Source: JBBTCJ01 sp038043285 (GTDB lineage: Bacteria; Planctomycetota; Phycisphaerae; UBA1845). From it: a stretch of 22,006 bases of DNA. Both the position numbers and the translations under genes were made by a program. The DNA lies in assembly GCA_038043285.1 (NCBI GenBank), contig JBBTCJ010000031.1:1-22006 (forward strand). Reading direction: 5' to 3'. Position 1 is the first letter of the stretch, and every line of letters starts with the position of its first letter. Under the pieces are notes generated by a model, which searched no databases, was not told the origin of the DNA, and saw nothing but the letters and a program-made list of their open reading frames with translations. Shown in pieces: positions 7,324-15,750 of this stretch.

Positions 7324-10300
7324 AAGCGACAAGACATCATCTTGTTGGCGTCGCACTACTTGGTGTGCTCGGTTTCGGGAGTACAGCCTATTCGCAGATC
7401 ACCGCCAACGAGGGAGACGGCGTGCTCAACGCCCCCTATCGGGGGACGATAGACTCACTGCGGGAATGCTCGGCGGACATCGGCTACGGCGAGGTTAAGA
7501 CCCACATTGAGCCTAGGGTGGAGGACAACCCGCCGCTATTCATCACCAGCAGCACCATCGACGTGTGGGTGGAGGGGAACCTGGACTGGGATCGCAGCGC
7601 GCTCCGCATGTACGAGGGCGTAGATGCGTCGGGCGCGGAGATCGACTTGACGGGTACGTCGCAGGGTTCGCCGGTCACCGTGTTTACCGACACCGACGAC
7701 ATCAAAAGGTTTTCGTTCAAGGCCATCGGTACAAAGACTCTGGCCCCTCAGACCTTCACGGTCCGGTTCAGCTATGTCCTGGGCGGATTCTCGTCTGATT
7801 TCACTCGTCCCGTCACTGTAGTGCCGATTACGGGTTCGTTTTGCACTCTGCCCGGCGAGAGCGAGGCGTTTCTGCCGGGTACGCCGATTCTAGATGTGAC
7901 GGTGGGGGCGGCGCGACTGACCGTGCCCGTTGGCCGCACGGCGGAAATGATCGGCGCAGCATTTATTTCAAAGGAAGAGAACATTGGTCCGAGCCAAAAC
8001 GACACCAACGACATTGTGCTCCCTGGTGCAGCGGAATCAGCGCAAATCCAAGATATCGACCAGTTCAGGCTAAACCAACCTCCGTCGAACAAGGGCAACT
8101 GGGGTACGCCCTGGCCGGGCTATCTTATTGGTTTTCATGTTGAAGTGGACGTGTTTGGACCTGATGGGACACACTACGACTCACAAGCGTCGACGGGCGT
8201 GACATTCCGGCGGATCGACTTTGTTCGACCGCTGAGACAACTCGACTCGCATCCGGCATCATTAAAGTACACGTATGATGGCGAAAATCGGGTCATTGAA
8301 ATCCGTGACCAGGCCACGCCGCCGAACGTCATCACCCTGACTCGCACCGGTGGAGTGGTCACCGGAATTTCAACCTCGGATGGGCGAAGCTGGACCATTG
8401 GGGCCAATCCCGATGGCTGGGTTGCGAGCATCACGCCCCTTGGCGGAAATGGCAAGCGGTCCTTCACCTACAACTTGGCGGGCCGCGTGACCCAAGTCAA
8501 GGATAGCGGCGACAACCTGATGTACGAGTTTACCTATGCCAACGACGCCAATGGAAATCCCACCATCCTCAGCGAAGAGAAGCGCTTCGTGGACAACGCG
8601 ATGCAGACCGTGGTCCAGCACGAGGTGGTCAGCGAGAGCCTCCAGCGGCGTAAGGAGTTCACTGGGCCGAGCGAGTTCCGCCAGTTCGATTTCAACTACG
8701 ACACGGGCAACAACCTGAAACACCGACTGGCGAGCATCACCTCCTATGAGAATGTCAACGGCGGCGTGCCGTCCCGTACCACGACCTACACCCACGACGT
8801 GAACAACCCGACCGGCTCGATGGTCATCACGCAGGTGGAGTTGCCGGACGGATCAACGATCGCTCACGAGTACGACGCCCACATCGGCGCTCAGGTCGTT
8901 GATCTCGGATTCCGCACCAAGAGCACGCGCACGGGACCGGACGACGGATCGCTGGTCACCTTCGACGCGACTTATGAGTTCTTCTACACCCAATCGGGTT
9001 CCACCAGACTCTTCTATCGACCCAGAATCGTCAAGCAACGGGATGGGCGTCACCTCCAGCCGCCGGACAACCTCAACACCGAAGTGACCTTCGACTACGA
9101 CAACGGGGGACAGTTTGTGGACGACTTCACCGATGTGCGTGGTCAGGATCTCAATCGGCTCCTGTCCATCACCGACCCGGTCATCAACACCGGCCCCTCG
9201 GCTCCGCGAACGCCGCGAACGCAATTCATCTACGGTGCCATGAGCACAACGGACTACTGGCTCCACTCCAAGAGGGTCGATTACGCCTCCGGCACGCCTC
9301 CGCTAGCGCGCATCACCGACTACGGCCATGACCCCTTGCTTCGCCTGACCACGCAGACCGTTGATCCAGCGGGGGAGAATGTCCTGACCCGATTCCTGCA
9401 TTGTGACATCGCTACCGCAGACCCCGCGACCACTCAGGATCGGATCACGGTGGACCCGGACGGCTACTGGACACGGACCCGATTCGACAACAATGGGCAT
9501 GTCGCCACGACCGAGCGGCTCCTCAACGCCAACGCGGGGAACGTGGATACACCATGCGTCGATCCCGCAGGACCCGTATACAAAACAACAAGCAGTTACA
9601 ACACGAATGGGTATCTGCAACAGCAGGTTGTCGAAAACAAGGATCAGGACGGTGCGTCCCTGACGCCCGCAACGATCACGACGACGCTCAGCCCCGACCG
9701 CCTGGGTCGTGTGACCTTGCAGACCATGGATTCGGGAGGCATCGGTCAAGGATCCAACTTCGATTACAAATGGCTGGGCGAGACGGAGCGCCAGTTTGAC
9801 ACGTCCGGTCGGGGAACCAAGCGCACCTACGACGGGCGGGGCCTGGTCAAAACCGAACTCCCCCTGGCTCTCGACGAAGCGCCCGATACCGACCTGACCA
9901 CCACCTTTGCCTACGATGCGATGGGGAACTTGCGGTTCACCAATCGTCCCACGGGCGCCGTCGAGGAACGGATGTACGACAACTTCGACCGGCTCAAACA
10001 GACCAAGCGCACCCCCGGTCCCGACGGCGGGAACACCATCACCACGATGTTCGAGTACGACAAGGCCAACCACGTCACGCGCACGGTCGTTGATGACGCT
10101 GGAACGGGTCTGTCGGATTCCACGGCCAAGTTCGATGAAGGGGGATTCAACTACGAATCCCGGCAACGGACCGTTTCGGGTGCGGACAACACCAATGATC
10201 CCTTGACCCAGCGGAAGTTCGATTGGGCCGGGGACGTCATCGAGGAAAAGTCGCTCGGCGATGCGACCGTGGCCGATCGGATTCTCACCACGGAGTACGA

Positions 10301-13300
10301 CGGGGCTGATCGAGTCCACCGAACGACAGATAATCTCGGCGGTGAGACCATCTTCACGCGGGATGACCGAGGCAATGTCACCGAACAGACAGTCAAGATC
10401 GACATAGGCAATTCCGCCGTCACCACGACCGTCTATGACGCCCTGAGCCGCGCGATTCAAATCACCTCACCGGAGGATGGAGTCGGGGGCAGGCCGGATC
10501 GGATTCGGCGCTACGACTCTCGTGGCGATCTACTGAGAGAGACCATCCGCGATGCTGCCGACGTTCCGAAACTGACCACGGTGTTCGGCTACGACAACGC
10601 CGGTCGTCAGACCCGTCAGGCCGTGCTCGCTGTAGCCAACGTACCAACAACATTTCTTGCTGCAAACGCTGTTAAATCTGCGGACCGGGTGGTTGACTCT
10701 GTTTACGACACGGATGGCCGCCTGCGGTTTCGGCACACGTACAACAACGATACTTCCGTCGAACTCACTTCCGAGACGAAGTATGACGATCTTGGGCGCG
10801 TCGATCGGGTCACCGATCCTTCCAACAGCTACACCGACGAGGACTACACTACCAACGGTCGCCTGTCGCAACGGGTGATCTTCGACGGCGTTGGATTCCG
10901 AACCTTCACCTTCGGCTACGACGGCCATGATCGGATCAAGCAACAGACGGCACTCGGTCCCCCCAATCTGCCGACCCTGTTCACCCTGGACGGGCTGGAC
11001 CGTCAGACCCGCATCACCGATCCCAAGGGCATCGCCACGCGGACGGATTTCGATTTGGCGGGCCGCAGGAAAACGTTGGTCGAGGACGAAGGCGGGGCGT
11101 TGCAACGGCAGACGGACTTCACCTACAACCGGCTGAGCCAACTCATCACTCAGACGGCCCAGAACAAGACCAGCACCGGCACGCCGCTTACTAACCAGCT
11201 TACCACGTACCGTTATGACAGCCTGGGGCGGCCGACGCGCATTGTCTACCCCGATGCTCCCATTGCCCAGCACAACGACCCTTCCACCTGCACCGACTGC
11301 GTTCGCCAGACCTTCGACCTGGCCGGTCGGATGACGCAGCGCATTGACCAGCTAGCACTCACCACGAACTTCACCTATGACGATCGTGGTTCACTCCTGA
11401 CGCGGACCACCGGTGCGGATCGGGACACCTTAGGTTACGACGCCGTGGGTCGGATCATCCTGGCCGATCGCGGCACGACGGTCGGTCCGAACCAGGATGC
11501 CGTTTCACACTCGGCGATGGCGTATACGGACCTAGGTGACCTCGACTTCGAGACGCAAGCTATCGCGGAAGGTACCCCACGGACCACGGTTTACAGTTAC
11601 GACCAGGCCGGGAATCGCAAGCAACTCACCTATCCCGGCGGCACAGTGCTGGCCTACACGCCGACGGCGCTCAATCAAGTTGATACCGTCAATCTGAATG
11701 CGGCTCCGTTCTTGAACTACGACTACCAGGGTCGCTTACTCGACAAGCGTCGCACGACCACCACGGCTCCGGGCGGGACGACAATCTACGAGTATGATGT
11801 CGGCTACGACTCCCATCGGCGAGTGAATAGCATCGCCAACCGTTTCCAGCCCGGCGGCGGTAGTTTGCAGACCCTTGCGGCCTACGGGTTCAGCCACGAC
11901 GCCAACGGAAATCCTCTTACCCAGACGGTTGCGGAGGGCATGGCCGGGTTCGTAGCCGACGATCGCGCCTTCACCGTGGATCGCCTCAACCGCCTGACGG
12001 GGACGCAGTATCACGAGAACGGACAGGTCGAATCCACCACCTTCGATGTTGTCGGCAACCGGGAATCCCACACCGACCGGGCGGGAACAGCGACCGCCTA
12101 CGGCACGGTCAACGCAGCCAATGAGTATCCGACGATCGGCGGGACCGCCGTGACCTATGACGCGGCGGGTAACCTCGCCGTGGATCAGGCCGGACGGCAA
12201 TACTCGTATGACGAACTGAACCGCTTGAAGCAAGTCAAGAACGCAAGCAACACCGTCCTGGCAAACTACACTTATGACGCCCTGGGCCGCCGGATCACCT
12301 TCAACGATCCCGTGGCCGGGGTCACCACACGCTACTACTACGACGGCCAATCGGTCATCGAGGAACGCAACGCGGGCGATGTTCGGCTTCGCTACCACGT
12401 CAACGGAACCCAGTACATCGACGAGCGAGTAGCGACGTTCACGGATGCGTCGGGGGCGTTCGCGTACTATCTGGGAAGCAACAGTTTCTCCGTCACCGGG
12501 ACGGGCAACCCGGACGGCTCGATCGTCGAGCGGCTGGACTACTCCTCGACGGGCGACTTCGCTGGTGGAGGTCCTGGGGCGAGCGCCTTCTACCACGACG
12601 CCGACGACGACCTGGACATCGACCTTCGGGACTTCGCCAACTTCCAGAACTGCTTCGATCCCACGCCGCCGGTGCTGCCAGCCTGTGTGCCGATCCACGA
12701 CTTCGACACGACCGACGCCTCCGACGGCGACATCGACCTGAACGATTACGCCCGGTTCTTTGGTTGTTCGCGTGGTCCCTTCGTCACCCCGGATCAAGCC
12801 TGCGGAATCCCGCAACGCGCCGGTGTCACTCCATCGTCGGGCGTGTTCACGCTCCACGGTCGCCCGGTGGATATCCTCTCCGACGGCCACACTCTGATGG
12901 ACTTTCGCGCCCGGAACTATTCGCCCGTTCTTGGGCGGTGGTTACAACGCGACCCGGTCGCATACAACGACGGGTTCAATCTATACGAGTCATTCCGAAG
13001 TAACCCACTGAGCAATCAAGACCCAAGCGGACTGGGACCGCTCACCCGATTGTTGGTAGGCGATCCGAATCTGAGCGATCTTGAGTTCATCCGGGAAGGT
13101 GGACTCGGACAGGCGGTTCGCGGATTCTTCGGTGGCGGAGCGGTAGCCGCTGGCAACGTTGCCGTCGGAGCGGCCAAGGGGGCGCGCGAACTTGGATATA
13201 CCGTCGTGGATATCGTCGTCGCGCCGGTAGACATCGCCAGTACGCTCATCTTCAACGAACCGCTGGGTAGGCCGTTCTCCCAGCTCGGGCAGGCGGCAAG

Positions 13301-14000
13301 CAACCCTGACGATTTGGGACGATTGATCGCAACGACCGGATCGCGGAACGTGTTGAATGCCGTTACTGCGGGCGGGTTCAACGTTGTCGAAGGAACCGTG
13401 ATCTATGTTCAAACCGGCGACGCGGAAGCCTTGTCGCAAAACGTCGGTGGTCAGGGGTTGCTCACTTTGGGTACGGTGGGCGCGGTTCGTGGAGTGACGG
13501 TTGCTCGTTCACCGACCTTGGCGACCGTCAGAGCGCAGCAACTACGTGTCAATGTTGCTCGTGGTGAAATGGGCGAAATCAACGCCCTGGCGCTGCAACG
13601 AACTCTGGGTGAAACAATCGTCAACACACAGTTCCGGCAAGGTGCAGCATTGCGTGGTTTTGAAAGCGTTTCCGCCGTTCAAACTGCGGAAGGGCTGCGC
13701 GTGTTCGTCACCGACGTAAAAGCGATCGCGGGAAACGTGGTGCCCTCCCGTTTGAGTGCCTTCGGTTTGAACAACCCGGCTACCTTCCGCTTGAACGTCC
13801 TGCGGGCACAAGGCGCGGTTGAAGCACAGGTGACCGACCCGCTGATTCGCAACGCCATTCGCTCAGCTCTCGAAGAACGCACATTTACGGTCCGCATCAT
13901 CGGACCTCCCGGTATTCGCATCAGCCCGACCACGGAACTCCGTATTCAGGCGGTTACAGGTGCGCCCGTTGAAGTGCTTGATGTTCTGGTGCTGCCGTGA
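7320..14000 (+). CDS. Giant RHS/YD-repeat polymorphic-toxin-like protein with signal peptide, inserted EF-hands and C-terminal toxin tip
   Basis: A 2226-residue protein; AAAGGAGGG lies 6 bases before the ATG at 7320. Residues 1-25 are a Sec signal peptide (LVGVALLGVLGFGSTAYS). Residues about 26-310 are a beta-rich domain. From about 316 to 1700 there are about 40 YD repeats (for example YTYDGENRVIEI, YRYDSLGRPTRI, YTYDALGRRITF), the unit from which RHS shells are built. Residues about 1758-1815 hold two Asp-rich EF-hand/dockerin-like loops (HDADDDLDIDLRDFANF and DASDGDIDLNDYARFF). The core resumes with FRARNYSPVLGRWLQRDP (1862-1879) and ends in D1901-PSGL, the conserved RHS processing-type motif. 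A hydrophobic Gly/Ala-rich pre-toxin part follows to about 2065, then a tip (2080-2226) with E2086, E2115 and D2132-x-K2134, resembling a PD-(D/E)xK nuclease. Architecture is certain; toxin activity is inferred. Confidence 0.95.
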   Translation: MKATRHHLVGVALLGVLGFGSTAYSQITANEGDGVLNAPYRGTIDSLRECSADIGYGEVKTHIEPRVEDNPPLFITSSTIDVWVEGNLDWDRSALRMYEGVDASGAEIDLTGTSQGSPVTVFTDTDDIKRFSFKAIGTKTLAPQTFTVRFSYVLGGFSSDFTRPVTVVPITGSFCTLPGESEAFLPGTPILDVTVGAARLTVPVGRTAEMIGAAFISKEENIGPSQNDTNDIVLPGAAESAQIQDIDQFRLNQPPSNKGNWGTPWPGYLIGFHVEVDVFGPDGTHYDSQASTGVTFRRIDFVRPLRQLDSHPASLKYTYDGENRVIEIRDQATPPNVITLTRTGGVVTGISTSDGRSWTIGANPDGWVASITPLGGNGKRSFTYNLAGRVTQVKDSGDNLMYEFTYANDANGNPTILSEEKRFVDNAMQTVVQHEVVSESLQRRKEFTGPSEFRQFDFNYDTGNNLKHRLASITSYENVNGGVPSRTTTYTHDVNNPTGSMVITQVELPDGSTIAHEYDAHIGAQVVDLGFRTKSTRTGPDDGSLVTFDATYEFFYTQSGSTRLFYRPRIVKQRDGRHLQPPDNLNTEVTFDYDNGGQFVDDFTDVRGQDLNRLLSITDPVINTGPSAPRTPRTQFIYGAMSTTDYWLHSKRVDYASGTPPLARITDYGHDPLLRLTTQTVDPAGENVLTRFLHCDIATADPATTQDRITVDPDGYWTRTRFDNNGHVATTERLLNANAGNVDTPCVDPAGPVYKTTSSYNTNGYLQQQVVENKDQDGASLTPATITTTLSPDRLGRVTLQTMDSGGIGQGSNFDYKWLGETERQFDTSGRGTKRTYDGRGLVKTELPLALDEAPDTDLTTTFAYDAMGNLRFTNRPTGAVEERMYDNFDRLKQTKRTPGPDGGNTITTMFEYDKANHVTRTVVDDAGTGLSDSTAKFDEGGFNYESRQRTVSGADNTNDPLTQRKFDWAGDVIEEKSLGDATVADRILTTEYDGADRVHRTTDNLGGETIFTRDDRGNVTEQTVKIDIGNSAVTTTVYDALSRAIQITSPEDGVGGRPDRIRRYDSRGDLLRETIRDAADVPKLTTVFGYDNAGRQTRQAVLAVANVPTTFLAANAVKSADRVVDSVYDTDGRLRFRHTYNNDTSVELTSETKYDDLGRVDRVTDPSNSYTDEDYTTNGRLSQRVIFDGVGFRTFTFGYDGHDRIKQQTALGPPNLPTLFTLDGLDRQTRITDPKGIATRTDFDLAGRRKTLVEDEGGALQRQTDFTYNRLSQLITQTAQNKTSTGTPLTNQLTTYRYDSLGRPTRIVYPDAPIAQHNDPSTCTDCVRQTFDLAGRMTQRIDQLALTTNFTYDDRGSLLTRTTGADRDTLGYDAVGRIILADRGTTVGPNQDAVSHSAMAYTDLGDLDFETQAIAEGTPRTTVYSYDQAGNRKQLTYPGGTVLAYTPTALNQVDTVNLNAAPFLNYDYQGRLLDKRRTTTTAPGGTTIYEYDVGYDSHRRVNSIANRFQPGGGSLQTLAAYGFSHDANGNPLTQTVAEGMAGFVADDRAFTVDRLNRLTGTQYHENGQVESTTFDVVGNRESHTDRAGTATAYGTVNAANEYPTIGGTAVTYDAAGNLAVDQAGRQYSYDELNRLKQVKNASNTVLANYTYDALGRRITFNDPVAGVTTRYYYDGQSVIEERNAGDVRLRYHVNGTQYIDERVATFTDASGAFAYYLGSNSFSVTGTGNPDGSIVERLDYSSTGDFAGGGPGASAFYHDADDDLDIDLRDFANFQNCFDPTPPVLPACVPIHDFDTTDASDGDIDLNDYARFFGCSRGPFVTPDQACGIPQRAGVTPSSGVFTLHGRPVDILSDGHTLMDFRARNYSPVLGRWLQRDPVAYNDGFNLYESFRSNPLSNQDPSGLGPLTRLLVGDPNLSDLEFIREGGLGQAVRGFFGGGAVAAGNVAVGAAKGARELGYTVVDIVVAPVDIASTLIFNEPLGRPFSQLGQAASNPDDLGRLIATTGSRNVLNAVTAGGFNVVEGTVIYVQTGDAEALSQNVGGQGLLTLGTVGAVRGVTVARSPTLATVRAQQLRVNVARGEMGEINALALQRTLGETIVNTQFRQGAALRGFESVSAVQTAEGLRVFVTDVKAIAGNVVPSRLSAFGLNNPATFRLNVLRAQGAVEAQVTDPLIRNAIRSALEERTFTVRIIGPPGIRISPTTELRIQAVTGAPVEVLDVLVLP
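12249..12908 (+). repeat. Direct repeat, copy 1 (inside the RHS gene)
   Basis: A 660-bp stretch encoding NTVLANYTYDALG through LSDGHTLMDFR. It is repeated with high similarity at 14862-15520. Confidence 0.93.
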
Positions 14001-14797
14001 CGAAAGTCAGCTTCACACAAAAGTATTCCCGGCGTTGGGCCGACTACGAATCGTCATACGATGAACTTGCGCGAAACGACTCACGCGCAGGGCATTGGGA
14101 TCGAGCGAAAGACCTTCCCGCCGGTAGCGTAACTGCGAATCTTTCTGACGGCCTTGTATGTGCGTACGCTGGCGACGATGTGCGCGCCAGAATCCTATTT
14201 GAACGAGCCATTAGCTACGCCAATCGTCTTGAAGCAGAAGATCGCTTCCACGATACCGAGGTGGCTGAGGCTGGGCATCCCCACGACTTGGCGGAGGTGG
14301 TTCGGGCACGGGCACTTGCCCATTGGCTTCTTGGTGAACCGTTGAACCGCGCCGACTTTCGGAAGGCGGCGGAGATGTTCGTTACGTGGTGCGTGACCAA
14401 GGCGGAGGACCGTAGGCGGTTCAACGACTCAGTGACGATGAACGTCTACCTTCAGGGCGTTCGTTGCGCACTGGTTGCGTGTGATCTTGGTTTCTCTGGC
14501 GAATTGCTTGCTACCAAACACAAATTCCGCTGGCACCACGGTGAGGAAAAGGCGCTATGGACGCGACTAGTGAGTGAGCGCCCAAAGATCGGTGCTAGGC
14601 TCCGGGACGATTTCGAGGTCTTCTTTGACCATATTCGTGACCCAGATTTCAAGGAAGTACTTGACGGTCTACCGACATTCATCAATCGTGAGGCGCTTGC
14701 CCTGGACACTGGCATCATCCGGCAGATGTACTTGGTGAATGCTTCACCGTTGGACCCTGTTGACCCCAACGCCGTGATCGAGGCCGTGGCGTATTGA
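13997..14797 (+). CDS. Putative immunity protein for the RHS toxin tip
   Basis: A 266-residue protein, GTG start overlapping the RHS stop (GTGA, 13997-14000), so translation is coupled. There is no signal peptide or membrane segment, so it is expected to be cytosolic. It is predicted mostly helical, with repeat-like helices: LSDGLVCAYAGDDVRARILF, VVRARALAHWLLGEPLNRAD, FRKAAEMFVTWCVTKAEDRR and VYLQGVRCALVACDLGFS. A gene directly after a variable RHS tip is normally the matching immunity protein, which binds and blocks the toxin. The all-helical layout recalls the Imm49-type group, but I cannot confirm this. It has no homology by eye to neighbouring genes. Function is inferred from position; coding status is secure. 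Confidence 0.7.
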   Translation: MTKVSFTQKYSRRWADYESSYDELARNDSRAGHWDRAKDLPAGSVTANLSDGLVCAYAGDDVRARILFERAISYANRLEAEDRFHDTEVAEAGHPHDLAEVVRARALAHWLLGEPLNRADFRKAAEMFVTWCVTKAEDRRRFNDSVTMNVYLQGVRCALVACDLGFSGELLATKHKFRWHHGEEKALWTRLVSERPKIGARLRDDFEVFFDHIRDPDFKEVLDGLPTFINREALALDTGIIRQMYLVNASPLDPVDPNAVIEAVAY

Positions 14798-14798
14798 T

Positions 14799-15682
14799 AT
14801 GGCGCTTCACCGACACCTTCGGACTCCGTTCCTGGCAGCGGCGGTTCTATGCGCCTACCCCAACACCGTCCTGGCGAACTACACCTATGACGCCCTAGGC
14901 CGAAGGATTACCTTCAACGATCCCGTGGCCCCGACAGCCACGCGCTATTACTACGACGGCCAGAGCGTGATCGAGGAGCGCAGCGCCGCCGATACGCGGG
15001 TTCGCTACCACGTCAACGGATCGCAGTACATCGACGAGCGGGTAGCGACGTTCACGGATGCGTCGAGTGCGTTCGCGTACTACCTGGGAAGCAACAACTT
15101 CTCCATCGCCGGAACGGGCAACGCGGACGGCTCAATCGTCGAGCGCCTGGATTATTCCTCGACAGGCGACTTCGCGGGCGGAGGTCCGGGGGGAGCGCGT
15201 TCTACCACGACGCCGATGATGACCTGGACATTGACCTGCGCGACTTCGCCAATCTCCAGAACTGCTTCGATCCCACGCCGCCGGTGCTGCCAGCCTGTGC
15301 CCCGGTCCACGATTTCGACACGACTGACGCTTCCGACGGCGATATCGACCTGAACGATTACGCCCGCTTCTTCGGTTGTTCACGCGGCCCGTTCGTCACC
15401 CCGGACCAAGCCTGCGGTATCCCGCAACGCGCCGGTGTGACTCCATCGTCGGGCGTGTTCACCCTGCATGGGCGACCAATGGACATACTGTCGGACGGCT
15501 TCGTTGTGCAAGATTTCCGTTCGACGACGCTTTCGGACCCTGCGGTCGCAACTACCTGTGTTTCCGGCCCCGGGGAAGCCCTTCCGTTGCCTACATGCGC
15601 ATGCGCTGACCTGGACGCCAGCAATCATGTGGAACTATTCGACCTGGCGTACTTCCAAGTGGTTTTCGCCGCCGGGCCGTAG
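14799..15682 (+). pseudogene. Orphan RHS C-terminal module, frameshifted, with a dockerin-like tail in place of the toxin
   Basis: The first frame (14799-15353) starts MALHRHLRTPFLAAAVLCAYP and then repeats the end of the upstream RHS protein from NTVLANYTYD. A one-base deletion within GGGGGG (15188-15193) shifts the frame; the RHS sequence continues in the second frame to 15682, including both EF-hand-like loops and VFTLHGRPMDILSDG. At the point where the intact gene has the RNYSPVLGRW core and toxin tip, this copy switches to a different ending with TTCVSGPGE, CACADLDASNHVELFDLAYF, which resembles a planctomycete dockerin-like tail. No toxin or DPxG motif remains. The first 21 residues happen to look like a signal peptide, but no Shine-Dalgarno sequence is present. 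Likely a displaced remnant from C-terminal exchange; a homopolymer sequencing error could explain the frameshift. Confidence 0.85.
14862..15520 (+). repeat. Direct repeat, copy 2 (orphan RHS module)
   Basis: A 659-bp copy of 12249-12908, one base shorter because of a deletion in the G run at 15188-15193. Differences between copies are scattered and largely synonymous. Confidence 0.93.
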
Positions 15683-15750
15683 AAGCGAGTCGAGAAACCG
15701 TACGCCACGCACGAGGGGTGGCGCTACACTGGGTGCCTCGCCGCGTTCCC
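15683..15750. terminator. Possible terminator between convergent genes
   Basis: A 6-bp inverted repeat CGCCAC/GTGGCG (15703-15708 and 15718-15723) lies just after the orphan RHS stop, and a second small palindrome TTCCCTCAGGGAA (15746-15758) overlaps the stop of the opposing gene. Neither has a U tract, so this is weak. Confidence 0.3.

Noticed and set aside
9303..10460. Minus-strand 385-codon ORF inside the RHS gene
   Set aside because: It is the mirror of regular YD-repeat coding sequence in high-GC DNA, with no independent motif or ribosome binding site.
11736..12890. Minus-strand 384-codon ORF inside the RHS gene
   Set aside because: Same reason: antisense shadow of the RHS core and EF-hand segment.
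7320..14000. T6SS-associated RHS effector
   Set aside because: The protein has a Sec signal peptide and there is no PAAR, VgrG, Hcp or adaptor gene in the window.
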